Source: Oceanicola sp. (lineage in GTDB: Bacteria; Pseudomonadota; Alphaproteobacteria; Rhodobacterales; Rhodobacteraceae). From it: a stretch of DNA of 64,000 nt. A model generated the notes under the pieces. The model was not told where the DNA came from. It searched no databases and worked only from the letters and a program-made list of their open reading frames with translations. Shown one piece after another: positions 6,884 through 16,755 of the stretch. The position numbers and the translations under genes were made by a program. The DNA lies in NCBI GenBank assembly GCA_017792405.1, contig CP051231.1:1156011-1220010 (forward strand), written 5' to 3'. Each line of letters starts with the position of its first letter. Positions within the stretch are counted from its first letter, which is position 1.

Positions 6884-9847
6884 TTACTGCACGGTGACGG
6901 GGGCCTCGGCGATGGCGGTGTTGTCGCGGTCGAGCACGTATTTGACCACGTAGGCGCCGGGGGTGTCGGGCAGCTTCAGCTTGGCCGGGCTGCCCTTGGC
7001 GGTGTAGGCGTAACCGGTGTAATTGCCCCCCTCGGCGGGGAAGAGCGCGATGTAATCGCCCTTGTTGTCCGGCCCCTCCCAATCCACCAGCAGTTCGCCG
7101 CCCGCGGTGCCACCGTCCTGCGGGGTGACGCTTGCGCTGGCGGCGGTGACGGTGATCGGGCTGCGGGTGACGACCGTGTTGCCGCGGTCGAGCACATAGG
7201 CCACCTCGTAGTCGCCGGGCGTGGCGGGCATGGCAACCTGCGCCGGGCTGCCGTGGCGGGTGTAGGTGTAGCCGGTGTACTGGCTTTCGCCCGCGGGGAA
7301 GACGGCGATGTAGTCGTTCTTGAAGTCCGGCCCCTGCCACTCCACCGGCACCGTTGCGCCCTGCTCGGCAGAGGTGGGCGCGGAGAGGGTGGCGGTGACG
7401 GCTGTGACCTCGACCTCGACCGCGGCGATCTCGGTATTGCCGACATCCTGCACATAGGCGATCCGGTATTTGCCGGGCGTTGCGGGCAGGGGCACCTGCG
7501 CGGGGCTGCCGTGGCGGGTGTAGGCATAGCCGGTGTATTGGCTCTCCCCTGCGGGGAAGACGGCGATGTAATCGTTCTGGTCGTCCGGGCCGGTCCACTC
7601 CACCGCGACCGTGCCGCCCATTGGCAGCTCGGCCGGAGGCGTGAGGGTCGCGGTGACAGCCGTGACCTCGACCTCGACCGAGGCGATCTCGGTGTTGCCC
7701 ACATCCTGTACGTAGGCGATGCGATAGCGGCCCGGTTCGGCAGGCAGACGCACGGCGGCGGGGCTGCCATGACGGGTGTAGGTGTAGCCTGTGTAGCGGT
7801 CGCCGCCTGCGGGGAAGACGGCGATATAATCGTTCTGGTCATCCGGGCCTGTCCAGCCGACCTGCACGGTGCCGCCTGCGGGCAGCTCGGCGGGGGGCGT
7901 GACCGAGGCGGTGACGGCGGTGACCTCGACATCCTCAGTGGCCAGCTCGGTATTGCCCTGCCGCTGGACGTAGGCGATGCGGTAGCGGCCCGGCTCGGCG
8001 GGCAGGCGCAGCGCGGCGGGGGAGCCGTGGCGGGTGTAGGTGTAGCCGGTGTACTTGGCCTCGCCCTCGGGGAAGATGGCGATGTAGTCGTTCTGATCGT
8101 CCGGTCCCTGCCAGCCGACCTGTACCGTTCCGCCTGCGGGCAGAGCCTCGGGCGGGGAGACGGAGGCGGTGACGGCGGTGACCTCGACCTGCGCGGTGGC
8201 GAGCACCGTGTTGTCTTGCCTCATCACGTAGCGGATCTCGTAGCTGCCCGGCTCGGCGGGCATTTGCAGATCGAGCGGCGCGCCGTGGCGGGTGTAGCTG
8301 TAAGCCGCGTAGCGGTTGCCCGCGTCGCCCGGCTTGGCGATAGCGATGAAGTCGTTCTGATAATCTGGGCCGGTCCAGCCGACCTGCACCTTGCCGCCGG
8401 CTGGCAGCACGGCGGGCGGGGTGACGGTGGCCTCGACTGGCGTGACCTCGATGGGAAGCGTGGCCAGCACCTTGTTGCCCTTGGCCAGCACGTAGCGCAG
8501 CTCGTAACTGCCGGAGGTGGCGGGCATCTCAAGCTCGAGCGGAGAGCCTTCGCGGATGTAGGTGTAATTTATCTGGTTGCCGTTGCCCGGCACGCCCACG
8601 GCGATGGTGTCGTTCTGGCCCTCGGGGCCAGTCCAGCGCACAGGGATGTGGCTGCCCGCAACGGCGCTTTCGGCGGCCTCCAGCGAGGCGGGCGGGGCAT
8701 AGGGCGGCAGTTCGACGGTGACCGTCTTGCGGACCTTTCCGACGCCGACGATGGCCTCGGCGCTGGCCTCATCGGAGGGGCGCATCACGGTGACGCGGTA
8801 TTCACCCTTCTCCAACTCGGCGGTGAACCCATCGACGTTGAGCGGCCCTTCGACCAGCTCCTCACCGCGGTAGAGATCCCAGACCAGCGGGTCGGAGATG
8901 CGGGGGCCGTGCTTGCCATCAATCGCCTGAAAGCGGATCTGGACCAGCGGGTCCGGGAAGATGACCGTGACCGTCTGCTTGCCGGGCTTCACCGTGAAGC
9001 TGGCCTCGCGGGCGATGTCGTCTGACGGGCGGGTGGCGGTGACCTGATAGGCGCCCTCTTCAAGGCTCACGGTGGGAGCGGCCTCGAGCGTGGTGGTGCC
9101 GACGGGCGTGCCCTCCTGGCTGATCTCCCAAGCCAGCGGCTCCGAAATGAAGGGGCCGCCCTCGCCAGCGGTGGCGCGGAAGCGGACCTCGTGGGTGACG
9201 GCCACCGGCTCCGGCGCGGGCTCCTCCTCGACATCGACCACGGCGACCATGGCATCGGCCAGCTCGGCGGCATTGGAGGCCTCGATGAACTGGCCGCCGG
9301 TTTCATCGGCGATGCATTGCATCTGACGCAGAGCCTCGGCCTCGGACACGTCGAATCCGACCACATGGGCGGTAAAATCCACGCCCGCCTGCTCCAGCGC
9401 GGCGGCGGCGGCGCAGGGATCGGGATCGCAAGTTTCGATGCCGTCGGAGACGAGGATGACGGTGGCCTTCTCCTCGGTGTACTTCAGTGCCTCGGCGGCC
9501 TGACGAACGGCCTCTGTCATCGGGGTTTTGCCCTTGGGGCTGACCGCGTTCACCGCGCTCTGGATGGCGGATTTGGTGCCGGTGCCGGGTTGAACCACGG
9601 TTTCGATATCGGCGCAGTCGCCCTTGCGGCGGTGGCCATAGAGGGTGAGGCCGAGTTCCTGACTGTCGGGCAGGCCGCCCAGCACGGTGCCGACGACCTC
9701 TTGCGCGATGGTGATCTTGGCCTTGCCGTCGATCTGGCCCCACATCGAGCCCGACCCGTCCATCACCAGAATCGCCCGCGGGCGCTCCTGGGCCAGAGCG
9801 GCGGTAGCAAAGAGCGTGCAAAGGCAAAGGATTAGCGCGCGAAGCAT
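6884..9847 (-). CDS. secreted von Willebrand A protein with seven tandem repeats
   Basis: 987 residues. A Sec signal peptide (1-20, ending ALAQ) is followed by a vWA domain (about 23-205) with the metal-site motif DGSGSM at 30-35 and the later VSDGIETC at 134-140. Two related modules (about 217-297 and 300-380) share GGPFISEPLAWE / HGPRISDPLVWD and YQVTATRPSD / YRVTVMRPSD. Then come seven copies of an about 86-residue unit (starting near 387, 473, 559, 645, 731, 817 and 905), each with a WTGPDDQNDYIAVFPAG-like and a YTYTRHGSPA-like segment. There is no membrane anchor. Adhesion, surface or periplasmic protein binding is likely; the ligand is unknown. It stands alone, convergent with tgt and divergent from an MFS gene. 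Confidence 0.9.
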   Translation of the reverse strand: MLRALILCLCTLFATAALAQERPRAILVMDGSGSMWGQIDGKAKITIAQEVVGTVLGGLPDSQELGLTLYGHRRKGDCADIETVVQPGTGTKSAIQSAVNAVSPKGKTPMTEAVRQAAEALKYTEEKATVILVSDGIETCDPDPCAAAAALEQAGVDFTAHVVGFDVSEAEALRQMQCIADETGGQFIEASNAAELADAMVAVVDVEEEPAPEPVAVTHEVRFRATAGEGGPFISEPLAWEISQEGTPVGTTTLEAAPTVSLEEGAYQVTATRPSDDIAREASFTVKPGKQTVTVIFPDPLVQIRFQAIDGKHGPRISDPLVWDLYRGEELVEGPLNVDGFTAELEKGEYRVTVMRPSDEASAEAIVGVGKVRKTVTVELPPYAPPASLEAAESAVAGSHIPVRWTGPEGQNDTIAVGVPGNGNQINYTYIREGSPLELEMPATSGSYELRYVLAKGNKVLATLPIEVTPVEATVTPPAVLPAGGKVQVGWTGPDYQNDFIAIAKPGDAGNRYAAYSYTRHGAPLDLQMPAEPGSYEIRYVMRQDNTVLATAQVEVTAVTASVSPPEALPAGGTVQVGWQGPDDQNDYIAIFPEGEAKYTGYTYTRHGSPAALRLPAEPGRYRIAYVQRQGNTELATEDVEVTAVTASVTPPAELPAGGTVQVGWTGPDDQNDYIAVFPAGGDRYTGYTYTRHGSPAAVRLPAEPGRYRIAYVQDVGNTEIASVEVEVTAVTATLTPPAELPMGGTVAVEWTGPDDQNDYIAVFPAGESQYTGYAYTRHGSPAQVPLPATPGKYRIAYVQDVGNTEIAAVEVEVTAVTATLSAPTSAEQGATVPVEWQGPDFKNDYIAVFPAGESQYTGYTYTRHGSPAQVAMPATPGDYEVAYVLDRGNTVVTRSPITVTAASASVTPQDGGTAGGELLVDWEGPDNKGDYIALFPAEGGNYTGYAYTAKGSPAKLKLPDTPGAYVVKYVLDRDNTAIAEAPVTVQ

Positions 9848-9946
9848 GGGAAAACCTCTTGGATCAAAAATGACTTACGCAAAGTAAAACACGGCAGCTG
9901 CGCGGCGGCAAATTGACCTTGGGCCGGGATGGGGCGACAAGCGGGC

Positions 9947-11089
9947 ATGACCCAGGCTCCCGACAAGACGAACTGGCCGCTGGTGGCCCTGCTCTATGCG
10001 CTGGGGCTGCTGGCCGCCGGGCATTTTGCCAAGGCCGCGCTGACCCTTGGCGCGCTGGCGGAGCGTTACCCGGAGGCGGGCGGTGTGCTGCCCTTCGCCG
10101 TTTCGATGACCAGCGTGGCGGGCATTGTCTTTGGCGCGACTGCCGGGATCGTGGTGGCGCGGTTCGGGGCGCGGCGGGTGTTGCTGGCGGCGGTCGTCGC
10201 GGGCGTGGCGCTGGGCGCGGCGGAGGCGCTGTTGCCGGCCTTTGGGCTCTTCATGGCGCTGCGGCTGGTGGAGGGGTTTGCGCACCTCGCCATCGTTGTC
10301 GCGGCGCCGACTCTGATGGCGGCGAGCTGCACAGCGGAGCATCGCGGCGCCGTCATGGGGCTTTGGGGCACCTTCTTCGGGGTCGGCTTCGCGCTCTTCT
10401 CACTGGTGGAAAGCCTAGCGGGAACAGGGCTTTACTGGGTACATGCGGCGCTGCTGGCAGCGGTCGGCGCGGCGATTGCGCCGATCCTGCCACGCGGCGT
10501 CGGCCGGGGCGGGGCGACGGCGGAGGGCTGGCTGGCGCGGCATGTGGCGATCTACACCAGCGCCCGCAGGTTCGCCCCGGCGCTGATGTTCTTCTGGCAC
10601 GCGCTGATGTTCATGTCGCTCATCACCTTCCTGCCGGAATTCCTTGGCGGATGGACGGCGCCGCTGCTGCCGCTGGTGGCGCTGGTGGGCACCTTCTGGG
10701 CCGGGGCGGCGACGCGCTCCATCGCGCCGCAACGGTTGGCGGTCGTGGCCTTTGCCGCAGGAGCGGCGCTGATGGTGCTGTTCCTCCTGCTGCCGGGGCT
10801 GCGGCTGGCGATTGCACTGCCGATGCTGCTGGCCTTCGGCGCGGTGCCGGGGGCGGCCTTTGCCTCGGCTCCGCTGCTCAACCCCGACCCGGCCGATACC
10901 GCGCGGGCCAACGGGGCGATCGCGCAGTTCGGCAACATCGGCACGGCGCTCACCATCCCGCTCTTCACGCTCGCGCTGGGCGAAGGCTTGGGCGGGATGG
11001 CGGCCCTGGTCGTGGTGCTCTCGCTCGCCGGGATGGCGGCGGTTTCGCTGATCTTCGCCCGCGTCAGCCCTTCGGCGGAAGCAGGGTGA
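9947..11089 (+). CDS. MFS transporter
   Basis: About 380 residues with roughly twelve hydrophobic helices and the charged loop VVARFGARRVLL after TM2, the place of the MFS motif A. Proton- or gradient-driven small-molecule transport across the inner membrane is expected; the substrate is unknown. The start at 9947 (MTQAPDKTNW) is preferred because the protein then enters TM1 directly; an in-frame ATG at 9929 is possible. Its 3' end overlaps the convergent DUF1330 gene by 26 bases. Confidence 0.85.
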   Translation: MTQAPDKTNWPLVALLYALGLLAAGHFAKAALTLGALAERYPEAGGVLPFAVSMTSVAGIVFGATAGIVVARFGARRVLLAAVVAGVALGAAEALLPAFGLFMALRLVEGFAHLAIVVAAPTLMAASCTAEHRGAVMGLWGTFFGVGFALFSLVESLAGTGLYWVHAALLAAVGAAIAPILPRGVGRGGATAEGWLARHVAIYTSARRFAPALMFFWHALMFMSLITFLPEFLGGWTAPLLPLVALVGTFWAGAATRSIAPQRLAVVAFAAGAALMVLFLLLPGLRLAIALPMLLAFGAVPGAAFASAPLLNPDPADTARANGAIAQFGNIGTALTIPLFTLALGEGLGGMAALVVVLSLAGMAAVSLIFARVSPSAEAG

Positions 11090-11357
11090 TGGTGGTTTTT
11101 GCGGCCCGGCGGCGGAGCGCGTAAACCTCCGCAAATTCAGGGTCTTCCGCCCATGCGCGGGCGGCATCGGCGGAGGGGAAGCTGAGCAGCACCGAGGCGG
11201 GCGCGCCGCCGCCATTGTCTTCCAGCACTTCGCAGTCCGGGCCTCCGGCGATCATCTCTCCGCCGTGTTTGGCCACCGGCTCGAAGCCGCGCGCGCGGTA
11301 TTGCTGCATCAACTCCGGGTCGGTCACCTCGAGTTGGACGGTCACGTAATGGGGCAT
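11064..11357 (-). CDS. DUF1330-type small protein
   Basis: 97-residue alpha/beta barrel-like protein (MPHYVTVQLEVTDPE at the start, then MQQYRARGFEPVAKHGGEMI and a PSADAARAWAEDPEF segment), typical of DUF1330/ferredoxin-like dimeric proteins of unknown function. A GAAAGGAG ribosome site precedes the ATG at 11357. It is divergent from the LysR gene at 11482 with a 124-base spacer, the common layout for a LysR-controlled target, and its 3' end overlaps the MFS gene. Confidence 0.8.
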   Translation of the reverse strand: MPHYVTVQLEVTDPELMQQYRARGFEPVAKHGGEMIAGGPDCEVLEDNGGGAPASVLLSFPSADAARAWAEDPEFAEVYALRRRAAKTTITLLPPKG

Positions 11358-11481
11358 GGTCTCTCCTTTCGTTTCGCGCAGACTGCCCCTTGGCACGGCT
11401 TTGCAAAATTGCTCGGATTGGCAAAGGGTCTGTGCAAGAATGCAAGGGCTGGAGCATGGCGACGCGTGGGAGACTGGCCGG

Positions 11482-12357
11482 ATGCTGGAGTGGAATGACC
11501 TCAGGCTGGTGCTGGAACTGGCCCGCGCTGGGAGCCTCTCGGGCGCGGCTCGGGTGCTGGGGGTGAACCACGGCACGGTGTCTCGACAGCTTGCACGACT
11601 GGAGGCGCGGAGCGGCACGCGGTTTTTCGAGCGGCTGCCCGAAGGTGTGCGGCCCACCGCAGAAGGGGCCACCGTGGCCACGCGGGCCGAGGCGATGGAG
11701 GCCGAGGCGATTGCGCTCGACCTCGAACTGGCCGCCCGCACCGGCGAGGGCGGCGTGCTGCGGGTTACGATCCCGCCGCTGCTAGCCGATGCGCGCTTTG
11801 CCGAAGATATTGCCCTCTGGCAGGCCGAGCACCCCGCCGTTGAGCTGCATATCCTCGGCGACAATCGCATCCTCGATCTGCACCGGCGCGAGGCGGATGT
11901 GGCGATCCGGGTGAGCCACGCCCCTGCCGAGAGCCTCTGGGGCCGGAAGATCTCCGACCAGCGTGCCGGGCTTTATGCCAGCGAAGGGTTTCTGAACCGT
12001 TACCGCGCGGCGCTGGAGGGGACGGGCGCGCTGCCGGTGGTGGGCTTTACCGCGTGGGAGGCGCCGGTGGCCAAGAGCATCCGGGCGCGGTTTGCCAATG
12101 CCACGCTGGCCGCGCTTTGCGACGATATGGTCGCCGCCGAAAGCCTTGTACGCCAAGGGATCGGGCTGACCCGGATGCCCTGTTTCATGGGCGGGCGCGG
12201 CTTGGTGCGGGTGCCCGGCACGCCGCTGGTGCCCTATATGCCAATCTGGGCGCTGACCCACCCCGACCTGCGCAACGCGCCGCTCGTGGCGGGGTTTCTG
12301 CGCTTCATCGCCGGGCGGTTTTCAGGCCGTTCGGCGCATTACCTCGGCAGCGATTGA
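11482..12357 (+). CDS. LysR-family transcriptional regulator
   Basis: 291 residues: winged-helix DNA-binding domain at 1-60 (LVLELARAGSLSGAARVLGVNHGTVSRQLARLE), then a linker helix and a periplasmic-binding-like effector domain. The start follows GGGAG nine bases upstream. It is divergent from the DUF1330 gene. In the shared spacer, a TTTGC-N16-GCAAA pair lies near 11400-11427 and could be its site, though this is weak. The effector is unknown. Confidence 0.9.
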   Translation: MLEWNDLRLVLELARAGSLSGAARVLGVNHGTVSRQLARLEARSGTRFFERLPEGVRPTAEGATVATRAEAMEAEAIALDLELAARTGEGGVLRVTIPPLLADARFAEDIALWQAEHPAVELHILGDNRILDLHRREADVAIRVSHAPAESLWGRKISDQRAGLYASEGFLNRYRAALEGTGALPVVGFTAWEAPVAKSIRARFANATLAALCDDMVAAESLVRQGIGLTRMPCFMGGRGLVRVPGTPLVPYMPIWALTHPDLRNAPLVAGFLRFIAGRFSGRSAHYLGSD

Positions 12358-12371
12358 CGCGCTGTCAGCAT

Positions 12372-12386
12372 GTTTACGGTATGTTC
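12372..12386 (+). promoter_or_regulatory. probable LexA (SOS) box upstream of uvrA
   Basis: GTTTACGGTATGTTC fits the alphaproteobacterial LexA direct-repeat box GTTC-N7-GTTC with one mismatch in the first half (GTTT). It lies 68 bases before the uvrA start, in the only spacer ahead of that gene. The consensus is established knowledge for this class; the site call is by eye. Confidence 0.55.
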
Positions 12387-12453
12387 TCATTTTTGTGTTG
12401 GCGTGGCGCGGGCGCTGCACTATCTCTTGGCCTTGTGAACCGCCGGGGGTGAC

Positions 12454-15315
12454 ATGGCCGAGTTGAAGCATATCGAGGTGCGCGGCGCGCGCGAGCATAA
12501 CCTCAAGGGGATCGACGTGGATATTCCACGCGACGAGCTTGTGGTGATCACCGGGCTCTCTGGCTCCGGCAAGTCGAGCCTTGCGTTTGATACGATCTAC
12601 GCCGAGGGGCAGCGCCGCTATGTCGAGAGCCTGAGCGCCTATGCCCGGCAATTCCTTGATATGATGGAAAAACCTGATGTGGATCACATCAGCGGCCTGT
12701 CTCCGGCGATCTCCATTGAGCAGAAGACGACGAGCAAGAACCCCCGCTCGACCGTCGGCACGGTGACGGAGATTTACGACTACCTCCGGCTGCTTTTTGC
12801 GAGGGCCGGAACGCCCTATTCGCCCGCCACCGGCCTGCCAATCGAAGCGCAGCAGGTGCAGGACATGGTGGACCGGGTGATGACGATGGAGGAGGGCACG
12901 CGGGCCTACCTGCTGGCCCCCATCGTGCGTGACCGGAAGGGGGAATATCGCAAGGAATTTCTGGAGCTTAGGAAGCAGGGCTTCCAGCGGGTGAAGGTGG
13001 ATGGCGCCTTTCATGAGTTGGACGATGCGCCCAAGCTCGACAAGAAATACCGCCACGATATCGACGTGGTGGTGGACCGGATCGTGGTGAAGGACGGGAT
13101 CGAGACCCGGCTGGCGGATTCGTTCCGCACGGCGCTCGATCTGGCGCAGGGGATCGCCATTCTGGAGACGGCTGTGGCCGCCGACGAAGAGCCGGAGCGG
13201 ATCACCTTTTCCGAGAATTTTGCCTGCCCTGTCAGTGGCTTCACCATCCCCGAGATCGAGCCGCGGCTGTTCTCGTTCAACGCGCCTTTCGGGGCCTGCC
13301 CTGAGTGCGACGGGCTCGGGGTGGAGCTCTTCTTTGATGAACGGCTCGTGGTGCCCGATCAGGCGCTTAAGATCGCCGATGGCGCGCTGGCGCCGTGGCG
13401 GAAGGGCAAAAGCCCGTATTTTCTTCAGACGATTCAGGCGATTGCGAAGCACTACGAGTTCGATAAGAACGCGCGCTGGAAGGATTTGCCCGCCCATGTG
13501 CAGCAGGTCTTCCTCTACGGATCGGGCGAGGAAGAGATCAAGTTCCGCTATGACGAGGGCGGGCGAGTTTATGAAATTTCGCGGCCGTTCGAAGGGGTTA
13601 TCCCCAATATGGAGCGGCGCTACCGGGAAACCGACAGCAACTGGATCCGCGAAGAGTTCGAGCGGTTTCAGAACAACCGGCCCTGCGGGGTCTGCAACGG
13701 TTACCGGCTGAGGGAAGAGGCGCTGGCGGTGAAGATCGCGGGCGATCACGTGGGGCAGGTTGTGCAGAAGTCGATCCGCGAGGCGCTGGCCTGGATCGAC
13801 GCGGCGCCGGAGAGCCTGACCAAGCAGAAGAATGAGATCGCGCGGGCCATTCTGAAGGAAATTCGCGAGCGGCTCGGGTTCTTGAATAACGTTGGTTTGG
13901 AATATCTTACGCTGTCACGTTCAAGTGGAACATTGAGCGGCGGCGAGAGCCAGCGGATCCGGTTGGCCAGCCAGATCGGCTCTGGCCTGACCGGCGTGCT
14001 CTATGTGCTCGACGAGCCCTCCATCGGGTTGCACCAGCGCGACAACGGGCGGCTGCTGGAAACTCTGAAAAACCTGCGCGACCAGGGCAACACGGTCATC
14101 GTGGTGGAACACGACGAGGAAGCCATCCGCGAGGCGGATTACGTGTTCGACATCGGGCCGGGTGCGGGGGTGCATGGCGGCGAGGTGGTGGCCCACGGGA
14201 CGCCAGCGGAGATTGCCGCGAATCCGAAGTCTGTTACCGGGGAATATCTCAGCGGAAAGCGAGAAATTCCTGTGCCCACCGAACGGCGCAAGGGGAACAA
14301 GAAAAAGCTGACGGTAAAGAAGGCCAGCGGCAACAACCTCAAAGACGTGACCGTGGACTTCCCGCTCGGGAAATTCGTTTGCGTTTCGGGGGTTAGCGGC
14401 GGCGGAAAATCCACCCTGACGATCGAAACCCTGTTCAAGACCGCCTCGATGCGGCTCAACGGGGCGCGGCAGACGCCGGCGCCCTGCGAGACGATCAAGG
14501 GGCTGGAGCTGCTGGACAAGGTGATCGACATCGACCAGCGGCCCATCGGGCGGACTCCGCGTTCAAACCCAGCGACTTACACCGGGGCCTTCACCCCGAT
14601 CCGCGACTGGTTCGCCGGGCTGCCGGAGGCGAAGGCGCGGGGGTACAAGCCGGGGCGGTTCAGCTTCAACGTCAAGGGCGGGCGCTGTGAGGCCTGTCAG
14701 GGCGATGGGGTGATCAAGATCGAGATGCACTTTTTGCCCGATGTCTATGTGACCTGCGAAACCTGTCAGGGTGCGCGCTACAACCGCGAGACGCTGGAAA
14801 TTCGGTTCAAAGGCAAGAGCATAGCGGATGTTCTTGATATGACCGTGGAGGATGCACAGGAGTTCTTCAAGGCGGTGCCGAGCATCCGCGAGAAGATGGA
14901 TGCGCTCTGCCGTGTGGGGCTTGGCTACATCAAGGTGGGCCAGCAGGCGACGACGCTTTCGGGCGGTGAGGCGCAGCGGGTGAAGCTCTCGAAGGAGCTG
15001 AGCAAGCGGTCAACCGGGCGAACGCTCTACATTCTCGATGAGCCAACCACGGGGCTGCACTTTGAAGATGTGCGCAAGCTATTGGAAGTGCTGCATGAAT
15101 TGGTGGATCAGGGCAACTCGGTGGTGGTGATCGAGCACAACCTCGATGTGATCAAGACCGCTGACCATATCATCGATATCGGCCCCGAGGGCGGCGATGG
15201 CGGTGGCACGGTTGTAGCCACGGGCACGCCGGAAGAGGTGGCCGAAGTGGAGGCCAGCCATACCGGGCGGTACCTTAAGGAGATGCTCGGAGCGCGGAAG
15301 GTGGCCGCGGAATAG
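12454..15315 (+). CDS. uvrA: excinuclease ABC subunit A
   Basis: Damage-recognition ATPase of nucleotide excision repair, acting with UvrB and UvrC. The 953 residues hold two ABC modules: Walker A GLSGSGKS at 34-41 and GVSGGGKS near 645, signatures [12 protein letters not shown] near 495 and [12 protein letters not shown] near 835, each followed by a DEPS/DEPT Walker B. Zinc modules are visible as CPECDGLG in the first half and [11 protein letters not shown]...CETCQG in the second. Length and order match the family. A probable SOS box lies upstream. Confidence 0.98.
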   Translation: MAELKHIEVRGAREHNLKGIDVDIPRDELVVITGLSGSGKSSLAFDTIYAEGQRRYVESLSAYARQFLDMMEKPDVDHISGLSPAISIEQKTTSKNPRSTVGTVTEIYDYLRLLFARAGTPYSPATGLPIEAQQVQDMVDRVMTMEEGTRAYLLAPIVRDRKGEYRKEFLELRKQGFQRVKVDGAFHELDDAPKLDKKYRHDIDVVVDRIVVKDGIETRLADSFRTALDLAQGIAILETAVAADEEPERITFSENFACPVSGFTIPEIEPRLFSFNAPFGACPECDGLGVELFFDERLVVPDQALKIADGALAPWRKGKSPYFLQTIQAIAKHYEFDKNARWKDLPAHVQQVFLYGSGEEEIKFRYDEGGRVYEISRPFEGVIPNMERRYRETDSNWIREEFERFQNNRPCGVCNGYRLREEALAVKIAGDHVGQVVQKSIREALAWIDAAPESLTKQKNEIARAILKEIRERLGFLNNVGLEYLTLSRSSGTLSGGESQRIRLASQIGSGLTGVLYVLDEPSIGLHQRDNGRLLETLKNLRDQGNTVIVVEHDEEAIREADYVFDIGPGAGVHGGEVVAHGTPAEIAANPKSVTGEYLSGKREIPVPTERRKGNKKKLTVKKASGNNLKDVTVDFPLGKFVCVSGVSGGGKSTLTIETLFKTASMRLNGARQTPAPCETIKGLELLDKVIDIDQRPIGRTPRSNPATYTGAFTPIRDWFAGLPEAKARGYKPGRFSFNVKGGRCEACQGDGVIKIEMHFLPDVYVTCETCQGARYNRETLEIRFKGKSIADVLDMTVEDAQEFFKAVPSIREKMDALCRVGLGYIKVGQQATTLSGGEAQRVKLSKELSKRSTGRTLYILDEPTTGLHFEDVRKLLEVLHELVDQGNSVVVIEHNLDVIKTADHIIDIGPEGGDGGGTVVATGTPEEVAEVEASHTGRYLKEMLGARKVAAE

Positions 15316-15456
15316 GCGGGGCACATCCGATGCACAACTGATGCACATTCCATACATACGCGGTTTTTGCACATGAGATGCGAATGCGGGCGTTAGTGTG
15401 CGTATGAGCTGCGTTAGGGAGTGGGTAGGCAGGTTTCCCGCCCATCCCAACGGTGA

Positions 15457-15849
15457 TCAGAAGAAGGCGCGGTTGGTCTGGTTGGTCACATCTTCGAGCA
15501 CTGTGCGGGTGTCATAGTCGGCCCGCACCACGCGGCCCTCGACCCGGAAGTAGACCCAGCCGTCCTGCGCGGGGGGCAGGCCGAAGTATTCGCTGTTCAT
15601 CAGCATCATGTAATCCCAGGGCAGAGGCTCACCGATAGCGACCGGCAGGCGGCTGCCGCCCGGAGCGGGGTGGACGAAGCGGGCTGTGGTCTCGCACTTC
15701 GAGCCTTCGACCTGAATCCGGCAGGCGGATTTTGCGGCCTCGGCGGAAGTGAGGAGCGCGGCGGCGGCGAGCAGGAGGCCGGAGGCGAGAGGGCGAGCGG
15801 ATCGGGTCAGCGCGGCAGGGCCGGCGCCGGTATGGGGCAGCTGGGTCAT
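15457..15849 (-). CDS. exported protein, RcnB-like C-terminus
   Basis: 130 residues with an N-terminal hydrophobic export segment (about 15-38, ending TSAEAAKS) and a C-terminal beta region (DGWVYFRVEGRVVRADYDTRTVLED) resembling the RcnB-type periplasmic fold. Two Cys flank a short loop (CRIQVEGSKC). Convergent with uvrA. A GTTACC-TT-GGTAAC palindrome lies just upstream of its start. The family link is weak; a metal role is not shown. Confidence 0.65.
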   Translation of the reverse strand: MTQLPHTGAGPAALTRSARPLASGLLLAAAALLTSAEAAKSACRIQVEGSKCETTARFVHPAPGGSRLPVAIGEPLPWDYMMLMNSEYFGLPPAQDGWVYFRVEGRVVRADYDTRTVLEDVTNQTNRAFF

Positions 15850-15865
15850 CGGGGTATCCGTTTTG

Positions 15866-15889
15866 AGCGTTGGTTACCTTGGTAACGCT
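15866..15889. promoter_or_regulatory. palindrome upstream of the RcnB-like gene
   Basis: Core GTTACC-TT-GGTAAC (15873-15886) nested with outer AGCGTT/AACGCT. It starts 17 bases upstream of the ATG at 15849, where an operator or leader structure would act. No known regulator is assigned. Confidence 0.4.
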
Positions 15890-15981
15890 CCGGTGAGCGG
15901 CAAGGTTCCGCCGAGCCGGCATTTTGGCGCGGGTGGGGCGGAACTCGCCGGTGGACGGGAGGGCCCGAGAGGGGCCGCCGC

Positions 15982-16641
15982 TCAGCCGGTGCCGGTGCGG
16001 ATGTTGTTCTGGATGTAGGGCCAGAGATCGCCGCTGGTGGGCTCGCCGGCGACATACCAGTCTTCGACGATGGAGGCCTGCTGCTCGGCATTGTAGGTCG
16101 AGAAGGACTGGCCCGGCGTGTAGCTGTAGGCCGCGTTGCGGGACTGGCCCTTGATCATGCCGGAACACTGGTGGGTGATCGAGTTCAGCACGTAGGTAGT
16201 GGAGGACCAGCTGTTGTGGCCCTGCCAGACATGGCAGGTTTCGTGCACCAGCAGCTCCTTGGTGTCGGCATTTGCCATCATGTCGGGGTAGGCGGCGCCG
16301 ACGTTCATGATGTAGCCGAGATTGATGATGCCTGCGGCCTGGCTGACGGAGCGCAGCGCGTTTGTGATGTCGGTGAAGCCGGAGCCGGTGGCGTTGCGCA
16401 TGGAGGTGAACCAGCTCATTCCCGGGATCTGCAGCACGAGCGAGTCGAGCGCGGCCCCGAAGGCGCCGGGGATGGTGGCCGCGCTGATCAGCGAGGTCGG
16501 GATGGTGAAGGGTGCGCCGCCGCCGCCGAGGGCGTCGGTCAGGATGATGCGGTAGCGGCTGGGCAGGGTGCTTCCGTAGACCCGTTCGACGAGTTCACGT
16601 TCGGGCGTTGTCATCAGCCGCGCGGCACTGGGCATTTGCAT
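15982..16641 (-). CDS. HEXXH-containing protein of unknown family
   Basis: 219 residues starting MQMPSAARLM after an AAGGAT ribosome site; longer in-frame starts up to 16710 have no better site. The middle contains HETCHVWQGH (His 133, Glu 134, His 137), the zinc-metallopeptidase-type motif, preceded by a hydrophobic beta/helix stretch (INLGYIMNVGAAYPDMM). No signal peptide is seen. The N-terminal half has Gly/Ala-rich segments without known motifs, and the C-terminus (QASIVEDWYVAGEP) is Tyr/Trp-rich. A third metal ligand was not identified, so peptidase activity is a guess. Confidence 0.72.
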   Translation of the reverse strand: MQMPSAARLMTTPERELVERVYGSTLPSRYRIILTDALGGGGAPFTIPTSLISAATIPGAFGAALDSLVLQIPGMSWFTSMRNATGSGFTDITNALRSVSQAAGIINLGYIMNVGAAYPDMMANADTKELLVHETCHVWQGHNSWSSTTYVLNSITHQCSGMIKGQSRNAAYSYTPGQSFSTYNAEQQASIVEDWYVAGEPTSGDLWPYIQNNIRTGTG

Positions 16642-16755
16642 TGGTTCGATCCTTGAGAAAAGCATTCTGGAAATACCGGTCAGTCTGCCAAAGCAGGGCT
16701 GACCGGGCAAGGATCGCGGGTGTGGCGGCGCGGGAATTCACGCCCTGTGAACGGC

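Noticed and set aside
6806..9025. 739-codon open frame on the plus strand opposite the repeat protein
   Set aside because: It mirrors the codon periodicity and repeats of the minus-strand gene, has no ribosome site and no recognisable domain; typical antisense frame in GC-rich DNA.
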